From positions 1 through 25,549 of IMG/VR virus record IMGVR_UViG_3300033571_006541: DNA of 25,549 nt; one strand, 5' to 3'. A program made the position numbers and the translations under genes. The first letter of the stretch is position 1, and the number at the start of each line of letters is the position of its first letter. This stretch comes from a virus. The notes under the pieces are model-generated. The model saw only the letters and a list, made by a program, of their open reading frames with translations, was not told where the DNA came from and searched no databases. Of the stretch, positions 15,768-21,194 are shown piece by piece.

Positions 15768-16412
15768 ATGCAAGTCAACCTGAAATACCTGCAAGCATTA
15801 GCAAAGCACATCGCCCCTAAGTCCGATATCCGCTATTACCTGAACGGCGTGCTGATTGAAGTTACCGAGGCCGGCCGATTCTACGCTGCAACAGACGGGC
15901 ATAAGCTCGTCGTAATACGCGAGGCAAGACAGGAAACGGATACTGATGGCCAATGGATTTTGCCCCGCGACGTCATCCTGGGGATCAAGATGAAAAAGGC
16001 CGGCCGGAACCCGGTAGAGCACGCAGAACTGGAAACCGATGGGGCAAAGGCTAAACTAGACTATTGCGGCACCGGCACCGTGTTTGCTTTCATCGACGGT
16101 AAATTTCCGGACTGGCGCCGTGTTGTCCCGACGGCCACAACGGGTGAGATCGCACAATACAATCCAGACTTGCTGCTGGCGGTGCGCGATTGCGCGGCTG
16201 CTGCTGTTGGTATCGGCCGGTATTCAGGCCTGCACATGGCGCATAATGGCCCCGGGCCTGGCCTGTATCAGTGTGCCAGCCCTGATTTTATCGGACTCGT
16301 CATGCCGCTGCGCCTAAACAAGTCCGAAGTTTACATGCCGGCACCGACTGATCTACACGTTAATTGGGGCTTTTCGGCACCGGCACCGGCTCAGGAATTG
16401 AAAGCGGCCTAG
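15768..16412 (+). CDS. Short DNA polymerase III beta-clamp-like protein
   Basis: 214 residues from ATG 15768, chosen for its GAGG and its match to the family start. Residues 20-50 (DIRYYLNGVLIEV, ATDGHKLVV) closely follow bacterial DnaN domain 2 (DVRYYLNGMLFE, ATDGHRLAV as I recall E. coli). IDGKFPDWRRVVP (109-121) matches VDGRFPDYRRVLP, and VMPLRL (178-183) matches the DnaN C-terminal VMPMRL. DnaN has about 366 residues and three domains; this protein lacks domain 1, and the interval between the last two motifs is about 57 residues versus roughly 150. It then has a 31-residue extra tail. It may be a phage sliding clamp or a decoy of the host clamp. Ring formation is not shown. Confidence 0.75.
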   Translation: MQVNLKYLQALAKHIAPKSDIRYYLNGVLIEVTEAGRFYAATDGHKLVVIREARQETDTDGQWILPRDVILGIKMKKAGRNPVEHAELETDGAKAKLDYCGTGTVFAFIDGKFPDWRRVVPTATTGEIAQYNPDLLLAVRDCAAAAVGIGRYSGLHMAHNGPGPGLYQCASPDFIGLVMPLRLNKSEVYMPAPTDLHVNWGFSAPAPAQELKAA

Positions 16413-16485
16413 TGCTCGACCTGATACCGGCTCTGCCGGTATCGGGGCGCGTATTGACGCCATAACCTAACCTAGTGAGGACATC
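16413..16485 (+). promoter_or_regulatory. Hairpin leader L2 before hypothetical gene
   Basis: The leader begins with the last stop codon (TAGTGCTCGACCTG), then GATACCGG (16423-16430) pairs with CCGGTATC (16436-16443). This is followed by GGGGCGCGTATTGACGCC, a second weak hairpin, then CATAACCTAACCTAGTGAGG and the ATG. It is built like the leader at 16924-17000 but with different paired bases. Its likely job is expression control of the early mRNA. Confidence 0.65.
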
Positions 16486-16923
16486 ATGGCAAAAGTATCA
16501 GCACACGGGCACGAAGTCGGCACAATTCACTTCTTGACATACGCCAAGCTTTACATGTCAGACGGCGTAGTCCTGAAGAACATCGGTTTTGGGTGGAAAA
16601 TCCACGGTAAGGTAAAACCTGGCGTCACGCCAGAACAAGCATTCAGCAACGCGTCTGATCGCGTGCGTGCGTATCGTGCCGAGCGTCCAGCGTATTCAGC
16701 GTATCGCGCGGCTCTGCACAATCTAGCCGGATTGTCGAAACGGTGGAAACTGCACGCTTGCGTCGAATTGATGCCAGACGATCCCGATGGCGTCTGGAGC
16801 GAGGCGTGCGACGGCTACGGTGATAACGTGCATGCCGATATCGACGAAGTTTCCAGACTGTGCAATCTTTACAAAGATTCGCTGCGTGAAGAGTCCGAAA
16901 TTAAACAGTCCGTAACGGCTTAG
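16486..16923 (+). CDS. Hypothetical early protein
   Basis: 145 residues, opening with MAKVSAHGHEVGTIHFLTYA and KLYMSDGVVLKNIGFGWKIH, then a helical middle (VTPEQAFSNASDRVRAYRAE, RWKLHACVELMPDD). The C-terminal region is acidic and helical (DIDEVSRLCNLYKDSLREES). A TGAGG lies just before ATG 16486. I recognise no domain. It sits after the clamp-like gene with a hairpin leader shared with the next gene, so it is probably an early host-takeover protein. Confidence 0.75.
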   Translation: MAKVSAHGHEVGTIHFLTYAKLYMSDGVVLKNIGFGWKIHGKVKPGVTPEQAFSNASDRVRAYRAERPAYSAYRAALHNLAGLSKRWKLHACVELMPDDPDGVWSEACDGYGDNVHADIDEVSRLCNLYKDSLREESEIKQSVTA

Positions 16924-17000
16924 TGCTCGACCTGCTGCGCCTACACGGGCGCAGTGGGGCGCGCATTGGCGCCGTTAACCTAACAAGTGAGGGATTTATC
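16924..17000 (+). promoter_or_regulatory. Hairpin leader L3, related to L2
   Basis: It repeats L2: TAGTGCTCGACCTG, then CTGCGCC (16935-16941) pairs with GGCGCAG (16948-16954). Then GGGGCGCGCATTGGCGCC (a GGCGC/GCGCC stem), GTTAACCTAACAAGTGAGG, then ATG 17001. Sequence in the first stem differs completely from L2 but pairing is kept. This is direct evidence of conserved RNA structure. Confidence 0.7.
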
Positions 17001-17180
17001 ATGCAACCAAGCTACCAGAATCAATTGGCAATGGCCCGTTATGTCCTGCGAGATTTAGGCGCCCAGGCGCTACTGAATCCGCACGCTATGACGGGCCGGA
17101 TATGCGGATGCAAATCCTGTTTCTGCTGTGCGGCTCTAGCTGTTTATAACGAACACAAAAAGGAATCCGCATCATGCTAA
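17001..17180 (+). CDS. Small Cys-rich early protein
   Basis: 59 residues from ATG 17001, which has GTGAGGG upstream and follows leader L3. The N-terminal half is helical (MQPSYQNQLAMARYVLRDLG) and the C-terminal half has ICGCKSCFCCAALAVYNEHK, with four closely spaced Cys residues (CGCKSCFCC) as in a metal site. No family was recognised. The gene overlaps the next one by seven bases. Confidence 0.7.
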   Translation: MQPSYQNQLAMARYVLRDLGAQALLNPHAMTGRICGCKSCFCCAALAVYNEHKKESASC

Positions 17181-17254
17181 AAGCTGCCATGGAATACCTA
17201 GCCGGCGCCCTGTTCGGCGCCTGGATTCTGTTCGCGCTGTGGATTAGCTTGTAA
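17174..17254 (+). CDS. 26-residue single-span membrane peptide
   Basis: ATG 17174 overlaps the end of the previous gene, and the product is MLKAAMEYLAGALFGAWILF followed by ALWISL. About 20 residues are hydrophobic with a short charged head, so it should insert as one transmembrane helix. Coupling to the upstream gene and a stop followed immediately by the next ribosome site support translation. Phages use such peptides as membrane toxins, holin-like or inhibitor peptides; I infer no specific target. Confidence 0.55.
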   Translation: MLKAAMEYLAGALFGAWILFALWISL

Positions 17255-17265
17255 GGAAACGACTG

Positions 17266-17439
17266 ATGGAAATGAGAATCGACCGACTGCGAAACTCGAC
17301 GGAGACCCTATGCGACCGCGCCGACGCACTGCTAAAACAGTTAGAAAGACACCTGCCGGCAGAAAACGCCGGCCTGCTGCCCCTGATATCAGACCTGGAC
17401 GATGCGATCCTGAAAGCGAGGGAAGCATTGTGGCGATAG
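17266..17439 (+). CDS. Small helical early protein
   Basis: 57 residues from ATG 17266 (MEMRIDRLRNSTETLCDRAD, then ALLKQLERHLPAENAGLLPL). It is amphipathic and highly charged, possibly a coiled coil. AAGGAAAC lies upstream of the start. It overlaps by ten bases with the following gene, which starts at GTG 17430. No function is recognised. Confidence 0.6.
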   Translation: MEMRIDRLRNSTETLCDRADALLKQLERHLPAENAGLLPLISDLDDAILKAREALWR

Positions 17440-17600
17440 GAAAACTCTACGATCATGACCCGCGCCATTGGCAATTCACACGCCGACTGGATGACCATAC
17501 CGGCCTGGTTGACCCGGTACCCTCGCGCACGCACCGATGGCTGCGGCTGGCTGGTCTGCTGCTGGTGCTGCTGGCCTGCCTGACCCTGATAAGTGAGTGA
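17430..17600 (+). CDS. Small protein with C-terminal transmembrane segment
   Basis: 56 residues from GTG 17430, with GAGGG about 8 bases upstream. The N-terminal 35 residues are polar (IGKLYDHDPRHWQFTRRLDD), and the C-terminus LRLAGLLLVLLACLTLISE is one membrane helix. Such a tail-anchored topology would put the polar part in the cytoplasm. No family was recognised. It may work with the upstream membrane peptide. Confidence 0.6.
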   Translation: MAIGKLYDHDPRHWQFTRRLDDHTGLVDPVPSRTHRWLRLAGLLLVLLACLTLISE

Positions 17601-17608
17601 ACACTAAC

Positions 17609-17938
17609 ATGAAATGTCCGGCCTGTTACTCCAAGATTGGCCCCTTTGACCGTAGCTGCCCCTGTGGATGGGGGGCGGCTGTGGTCAATGCCCCGCCGTC
17701 GCATGGCTGCGGCTGGCCCGACTGCCAGGCGCCTGCGCTTGCCAGTGTGACCGCATCAGGTAAACGCGTAAATTTGTGCAGGGTTCACTACTCTGAATTT
17801 TTCGGGCGCCAGGCGCTCGCGGGCGCACGCGCGAAGGGGCTGACTAGCCCCGATGATTGCAGAGAATGGCTCAAGGCTAACCGATTGAAAGCAATGAAGT
17901 TTCCTAACCCTGAGGTATCCGATGAAACTGCCCCTTAG
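17609..17938 (+). CDS. Protein with two zinc-binding Cys motifs
   Basis: 109 residues from ATG 17609 (MKCPACYSKIGPFDRSCPCG); a GTG at 17597 is possible but has a weaker site. C3, C6, C17 and C19 look like a zinc ribbon. C34, C39, C57 and H60 (CGWPDCQAPALAS and CRVHY) form a second cluster of the small C-x4-C / C-x2-H type often found in phage proteins. The C-terminal half is helical and charged. It overlaps the following signal-peptide gene by 17 bases. Nucleic-acid binding is plausible but not proven. Confidence 0.7.
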   Translation: MKCPACYSKIGPFDRSCPCGWGAAVVNAPPSHGCGWPDCQAPALASVTASGKRVNLCRVHYSEFFGRQALAGARAKGLTSPDDCREWLKANRLKAMKFPNPEVSDETAP

Positions 17939-18260
17939 TGCTGCCCCTTTTGCCCTAGCTGCTACCCTGCTGGCTGGCCCTGCTCACGCGCAGATGGAAT
18001 GGATCGCCCGCGCCAAAAATAACGGCGGCGGGCTGATTGTCCTGCTGGCTGCGGTAGATACCTGCATCAACGGGCGCCGGATGTACACATCATCGCCCAC
18101 CGGCCGATCACAGTGGGGCTGCTGGATCGCCACCGACAACCATATCATCGTAGCTTGGGACGGCCAGAGCCATGTCACAACCTACGACTACGCTGGATGG
18201 GAACTGAACCCGGCCCGAGAGAAGCCCAACGCGCAGCCTAACCGAGGCCATAATTTTTAG
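17922..18260 (+). CDS. Secreted/periplasmic small protein
   Basis: 112 residues. The first 23 (MKLPLSAAPFALAATLLAGP then AHA) form a signal peptide with a likely cleavage site after AHA. The mature part contains two Cys residues (VDTCINGRRM and WGCWIATDN), which could form a disulfide in the periplasm, and many aromatic residues (HIIVAWDGQSHVTTYDYAGW). Phage-encoded exported early proteins may exclude superinfecting phages; that is a guess. It is the last gene before the non-coding block at 18261. Confidence 0.7.
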   Translation: MKLPLSAAPFALAATLLAGPAHAQMEWIARAKNNGGGLIVLLAAVDTCINGRRMYTSSPTGRSQWGCWIATDNHIIVAWDGQSHVTTYDYAGWELNPAREKPNAQPNRGHNF

Positions 18261-18289
18261 TTGACAAAAAAATCGGATAGACAAATAAT
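18261..18289 (+). promoter_or_regulatory. Near-consensus sigma-70 promoter
   Basis: A perfect -35 box TTGACA (18261-18266), a 17-base spacer and a -10 box AATAAT (18284-18289, five of six matches to TATAAT). It begins immediately after the stop of the preceding gene. A start of transcription near 18296 is expected, just ahead of the structured RNA described next. It is the best promoter match in the window on either strand. Confidence 0.8.
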
Positions 18290-18295
18290 CGCAGC

Positions 18296-18442
18296 GCCTG
18301 TGCAAAAGACAGGTCGCTCTGTGGTGGGGCGTGAGTCAGCATGAACCCTTACGCATTGGGTTTCGGTCTTGATGTGCGACTTTGCTGACTTGCGCCCATC
18401 ATCACCGCGACCGTAAACCCAAGCCGTAAGGGTTTTTCTTTT
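18296..18442 (+). ncRNA. Candidate small structured RNA (about 147 nt)
   Basis: It is framed by a strong promoter and an intrinsic terminator with no plus-strand gene between. Visible pairings include CCTGT (18297-18301 region) with ACAGG, GGGCGTGAGTCAGC (18327-18340) with GCTGACTTGCGCCC (18384-18397, 14 pairs including two G-U), and AACCCTTACG (18344-18353) with CGTAAGGGTT (18425-18434). The last two sets cannot all form at once, which suggests two alternative folds. I do not recognise an Rfam family. Function may be regulation of a host or phage mRNA, or an immunity RNA in the style of C4. Confidence 0.6.
18415..18442 (+). terminator. Intrinsic terminator of the candidate RNA
   Basis: AAACCC (18415-18420) pairs with GGGTTT (18430-18435) across the 9-base loop AAGCCGTAA, followed by TTCTTTT to 18442. 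A longer stem can form with upstream bases (18344-18353 with 18425-18434), which would strengthen or compete with the short one. Termination in plus direction is expected here; some read-through must occur for the downstream early genes if they have no other promoter. Confidence 0.7.
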
Positions 18443-18654
18443 GCTCAGGCTTGTAGCAAACCGGGGGTGAGGCCCGCCCCTCGCGTAGGTTGAGGCGACC
18501 AAGCGAATAGACGCTGCATTAAACGGCATGGTGTCCGTTGCTGGAATCTTCCAGCGTTGCAACCGGAAACGAGAGCCTCCCTCAATTTTTGAGGAACCCC
18601 ACCTTATATACGTGGGGCCGTTGACCATGTAGCTGATGTAGGAGATAAGGGAAT
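18443..18654 (+). promoter_or_regulatory. Structured non-coding leader before DUF5710-like gene
   Basis: No gene was found on the plus strand. Several perfect hairpins occur: GGGGTG/CGCCCC (18464-18480), AACGG/CCGTT (18522-18539), GCTGGAA/TTCCAGC nearly back to back (18540-18555 region), CCTCAA/TTGAGG (18580-18594) and CCCCAC/GTGGGG (18597-18617). The last is 38 bases before ATG 18655. The density of hairpins suggests a second RNA domain or a regulated leader. A minus-strand open frame covers the same interval; see findings. Confidence 0.55.
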
Positions 18655-18858
18655 ATGGCAAAGGTGTTTGTCAATGTGAGCTTCCAGAGCAAAGAATCAG
18701 CGAAGCGTGCAGGTGCCAAGTGGGATTGGGTTTCGAAGTCCTGGTATTTTGAAGATGTAGTCCCACCAAGTTTCCAGACTAAGCACAGTCAATCTTTCGA
18801 GCAGCGGTTAGCAGAAGCCAAGCGCAAGCACCAGGAAAGCAAGTTATGCAAAGCATGA
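18655..18858 (+). CDS. DUF5710-like small protein
   Basis: 67 residues. FVNVSFQSKESAKRAGAKWD, then WVSKSWYFEDVVPP, is the typical DUF5710 pattern (beta strand, KxxAKxxGAKWD, W-Y), a small domain found alone or attached to DNA primases and nucleic-acid enzymes. The C-terminal helix is Lys/Gln-rich (FEQRLAEAKRKHQESK). It starts at ATG 18655 and overlaps the next gene by 13 bases. The exact role is unknown; DNA or nucleotide binding is possible. Confidence 0.75.
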   Translation: MAKVFVNVSFQSKESAKRAGAKWDWVSKSWYFEDVVPPSFQTKHSQSFEQRLAEAKRKHQESKLCKA

Positions 18859-19100
18859 GGCAAGAGGGGCAGCAACGTAAGGTGCTGGACTCAGTGAAAA
18901 GTGGCAATGTTACTTGCAATGAAATAGCTGAGGCCACCAAGATTGAGAAGTCCCAGGTTTACAATCATCTGAGGCGGTTGGTAACGCAAGGTGTAATCAA
19001 GACGCAACGCGGTAACGGATGGACAAAGTATTACCCTGTTGGTGAATCGCCAGTCTTGTTGGAAAGGTTTTGGAAAAGCCCGATTGTTGTTAAGAAATAG
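18846..19100 (+). CDS. Winged-helix-turn-helix transcription regulator
   Basis: 84 residues from ATG 18846 (AGGA lies 9 bases upstream); an ATGA-overlap start at 18855 would give 81 residues. The pattern KVLDSVKSGNVTCNEIAEAT, then KIEKSQVYNHLRRLVTQGVI and KTQRGNGWTKYYPV is a winged-helix domain of the MarR/IclR-like kind: helix-turn-helix plus a beta wing. It likely controls early or late promoters, for example through the palindromes at 14588-14679. No ligand-binding domain is present. Confidence 0.8.
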   Translation: MQSMRQEGQQRKVLDSVKSGNVTCNEIAEATKIEKSQVYNHLRRLVTQGVIKTQRGNGWTKYYPVGESPVLLERFWKSPIVVKK

Positions 19101-19138
19101 ATTTTTTAAACCCGAGTAATCCTAACGAAAGGGGCATC

Positions 19139-19384
19139 ATGCAAAAGCATGTGGTTGTGCAGAAGCGGCTGCTGGCCGATCTAATCTTCTACGGCATCAT
19201 GGGCGGCATCCTGGTCGCCATGTTTGGGTGGGGATTGTGGTCTGCGCTTGAGATTCAGGAGCAAGAGCGACAGCAGGCCGATGAAATGAAAATGTATAAG
19301 GCGTGCAAGTGGCCCAAGATTGATGGCGCCATGACTGTGATTGCCATGATTGATGGCAAGCTGACCTGTTGGGTATGGCAATGA
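19139..19384 (+). CDS. Small membrane protein, one N-terminal span
   Basis: 81 residues. After a short basic head (MQKHVVVQKRLLAD) there is a membrane span, LIFYGIMGGILVAMFGWGLW, followed by a charged segment (EIQEQERQQADEMKMYKACK) and a C-terminal part with two Cys. The ribosome site is the 16-base TAATCCTAACGAAAGG also present before ardC. The stop overlaps the next ATG by two bases. Function not known. Confidence 0.7.
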   Translation: MQKHVVVQKRLLADLIFYGIMGGILVAMFGWGLWSALEIQEQERQQADEMKMYKACKWPKIDGAMTVIAMIDGKLTCWVWQ

Positions 19385-19569
19385 ACAAAGACGAAGAACT
19401 GATGCAGCAGGCGTTGGAGGCACTGGAGGCCAATCTTGGCAATTGGGCGGCGAAAACCAAGACCATCACCGCCCTGCGCGAGAGGCTGGCTTCGTGGGAT
19501 GCGTTAGAGCGCATGGCCGATAACGCGCGAGAGTTAGGACTGGACTACGATGAACCCCGTAGAAGCTAA
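19381..19569 (+). CDS. Small acidic helical protein
   Basis: 62 residues from ATG 19381, which overlaps the previous stop (ATGA). It consists of two charged helices (DEELMQQALEALEANLGNWA and TKTITALRERLASWDALERM). Earlier starts at 19369 and 19375 would add a few residues in the same frame. No domain is recognised. Similar short helical proteins occur in early regions of related phages. Confidence 0.65.
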   Translation: MNKDEELMQQALEALEANLGNWAAKTKTITALRERLASWDALERMADNARELGLDYDEPRRS

Positions 19570-19586
19570 GATAAAGGGGAAAAACG

Positions 19587-19823
19587 GTGGCTAGGCATGG
19601 CATTAACTATAAAAAAGTTATCGTCCAGAAAGGAAAGCTAGCGGCGGTGTATCCGTTTTACTGGCGCGGCGAACCGTTTGTCGGCAGAGTAGAGCGAGTG
19701 CGTAAAAACAAATATGGAAGGTATGGTTATGTCATCAACGGACGCGAATGGAGCGCCGAGGAATTGTATCCTGATAACCGGCAACAAAAATTAAAGGTGC
19801 CTTATGAAGTTATTTATGCGTAA
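19587..19823 (+). CDS. Small basic hypothetical protein
   Basis: 78 residues from GTG 19587, with AAAGGGG about 7 bases upstream. It has an SH3-like beta pattern (KVIVQKGKLAAVYPFYWRGE, VGRVERVRKNKYGRYGYVIN, GREWSAEELYP) and is rich in Lys, Arg and Tyr. Nucleic-acid binding is plausible but not shown. Overlaps the following gene by 20 bases. Confidence 0.65.
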   Translation: MARHGINYKKVIVQKGKLAAVYPFYWRGEPFVGRVERVRKNKYGRYGYVINGREWSAEELYPDNRQQKLKVPYEVIYA

Positions 19824-20016
19824 CAATTACGATAACCCGGAACATATTGCGCCCATCAAAAACCCGATGGACTACAACGCAATTTGCTTGCGCTGTGCCG
19901 GGATCATGGGTGGGAAACCTGCTAATCAAATGTCAACCTGGCATATCGCTAACTGCGATTGCTGCGGATTGGAAACACCTGTAACGCAGCCGCGTGATTT
20001 TCTTTGGAGAAATTGA
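19804..20016 (+). CDS. Small phage zinc-finger protein
   Basis: 70 residues from ATG 19804 behind AAAGGTG. The pattern AICLRCAGIMGGKPANQMST, WHIANCDCCGLETPVTQPRD, FLWRN belongs to a common small phage family with a C-x2-C ... C-x2-C zinc site (C28, C31, C51, C54) and a final VTxPRDF motif. Function is unknown, but the family is found widely in early operons. The stop overlaps the next ATG by one base. Confidence 0.75.
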   Translation: MKLFMRNNYDNPEHIAPIKNPMDYNAICLRCAGIMGGKPANQMSTWHIANCDCCGLETPVTQPRDFLWRN

Positions 20017-20249
20017 TGCAAACCGTTGACATATTCATTGTTGTTTGTGTTATTGTGTTCCTTGTTGTTGCACTATTCCTAACTACCAAAAGAGTTTCCG
20101 ACCATGACCGCATTACCGGAATCCTGGCCGTTCCCAAGCCTGGGAAGCCAGCCAAGAGCAAGCGCACCTACACCAAGCGCAGCACCTACTGGAGTGACGA
20201 ACGTAAAAAGAAGGCTGCAAAGAAAGCCTCGCAAAGCAATCAATCTTAA
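20016..20249 (+). CDS. Small membrane protein with basic C-terminal tail
   Basis: 77 residues from ATG 20016; GGAGAAAT lies just upstream. Residues 5-23 (DIFIVVCVIVFLVVALFL) form one membrane span. The C-terminal half is strongly basic (GKPAKSKRTYTKRSTYWSDE, KKKAAKKASQ), so it could bind DNA or RNA at the membrane. No family was recognised. Confidence 0.65.
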   Translation: MQTVDIFIVVCVIVFLVVALFLTTKRVSDHDRITGILAVPKPGKPAKSKRTYTKRSTYWSDERKKKAAKKASQSNQS

Positions 20250-20270
20250 CGATATAGAAAGGGCACCCCT

Positions 20271-21164
20271 ATGAGCGACTTTACCCCTGAAGTCAGAAAC
20301 AAAGCACTGTGGTCTGGTGACGCCCGCCGCTTCGTAGAAGGCAGAGGCGGCGAGGTTTACGCCGAGAAGCTAGGTCTAAAGGAAATGGATGACCTGAGCG
20401 ATGTTGAGTCTGTGCAGATGGGCTTGGTGATGCAAGAACCGATCATGCGCGAATATGCCAGGCGCAACGGCATCGAGTTCAAGGACGCAGACTACGCACT
20501 CTACCATCCCCGCGAGTCATTCCTTGCCAGCCACTTTGACTACATCAGCGCCGATGGCCGCACCCTGTATGAGGTGAAGAACCTGGGAGTTCATCAGCGC
20601 AAGAAGTATGGCGATGACGGCAGCAACCAGGTTGACATTGGCTATCGCGTGCAATGCTTGCATGAGGCTACCGTGCATCAGATCGAGTCTGTGGTGCTGG
20701 TGGTCTGCTTTGGCGGGCAGGAAATTGTAGGCTACCCGCAGACATTCGGCGCCGATATGATGGATATCCATATCAAGGAAATGGCCGAGTTTTGGGGCCG
20801 CATCCAGGCCCGCAGCTTCGATCCCGATACGATGGGTGACGCTGCCAAGCTGGTGTATCGGCAGGACAACGGCACCAACCTGATCGCCACTCAAGACCTT
20901 GAGCACGACTGCATGAAGCTGGCGGCAATCAAGGCGCAGATATCGGCACTGGAGAAGGATGAAGCCACCATGCAAAAGCGTATCCAAGGCTACATGATGG
21001 AGTCCAGCCAGCTAGTCAGCGTGGACGGCACTGTGTTGGCTACCTGGAAAACATCTAAATCCAGTAAAAAGTTTTCGCAGGAGTTGTTTAAGAATGCAAT
21101 GCCTGATATATTTACCAAGTTCGTTGTAGAACAACCCGGCTCCCGCCGGTTCCTAGTGAAGTAG
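20271..21164 (+). CDS. YqaJ/lambda-type recombination exonuclease
   Basis: 297 residues, starting at ATG 20271 after AGAAAGGG. The PD-(D/E)XK core is seen as GLVMQEPIMREYARRNG (conserved E56), SHFDYISADG with D90, and EVK at 101-103. QCLHEATVHQIESVVLVVCF follows the core. The later coiled region (KLAAIKAQISALEKDEATM) is typical of YqaJ proteins. This enzyme should resect duplex DNA 5' to 3' to expose single strands for the annealing protein encoded next. Together they form a lambda Red-like recombination pair used in replication and genome maturation. Confidence 0.88.
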   Translation: MSDFTPEVRNKALWSGDARRFVEGRGGEVYAEKLGLKEMDDLSDVESVQMGLVMQEPIMREYARRNGIEFKDADYALYHPRESFLASHFDYISADGRTLYEVKNLGVHQRKKYGDDGSNQVDIGYRVQCLHEATVHQIESVVLVVCFGGQEIVGYPQTFGADMMDIHIKEMAEFWGRIQARSFDPDTMGDAAKLVYRQDNGTNLIATQDLEHDCMKLAAIKAQISALEKDEATMQKRIQGYMMESSQLVSVDGTVLATWKTSKSSKKFSQELFKNAMPDIFTKFVVEQPGSRRFLVK

Positions 21165-21194
21165 TTATCCGGTTCCTAATCAAGAGAGGCTATC

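Noticed and set aside
18631-18650. CTGATG-containing segment as a hammerhead ribozyme core
   Set aside because: The core is CTGATGT rather than CTGATGA, with no matching GAAA and stem arrangement.
20024-20060. TTGACA near 20024 as a second strong promoter
   Set aside because: No acceptable -10 box at 16-18 bases, and it lies inside the start of a gene encoding a membrane protein.
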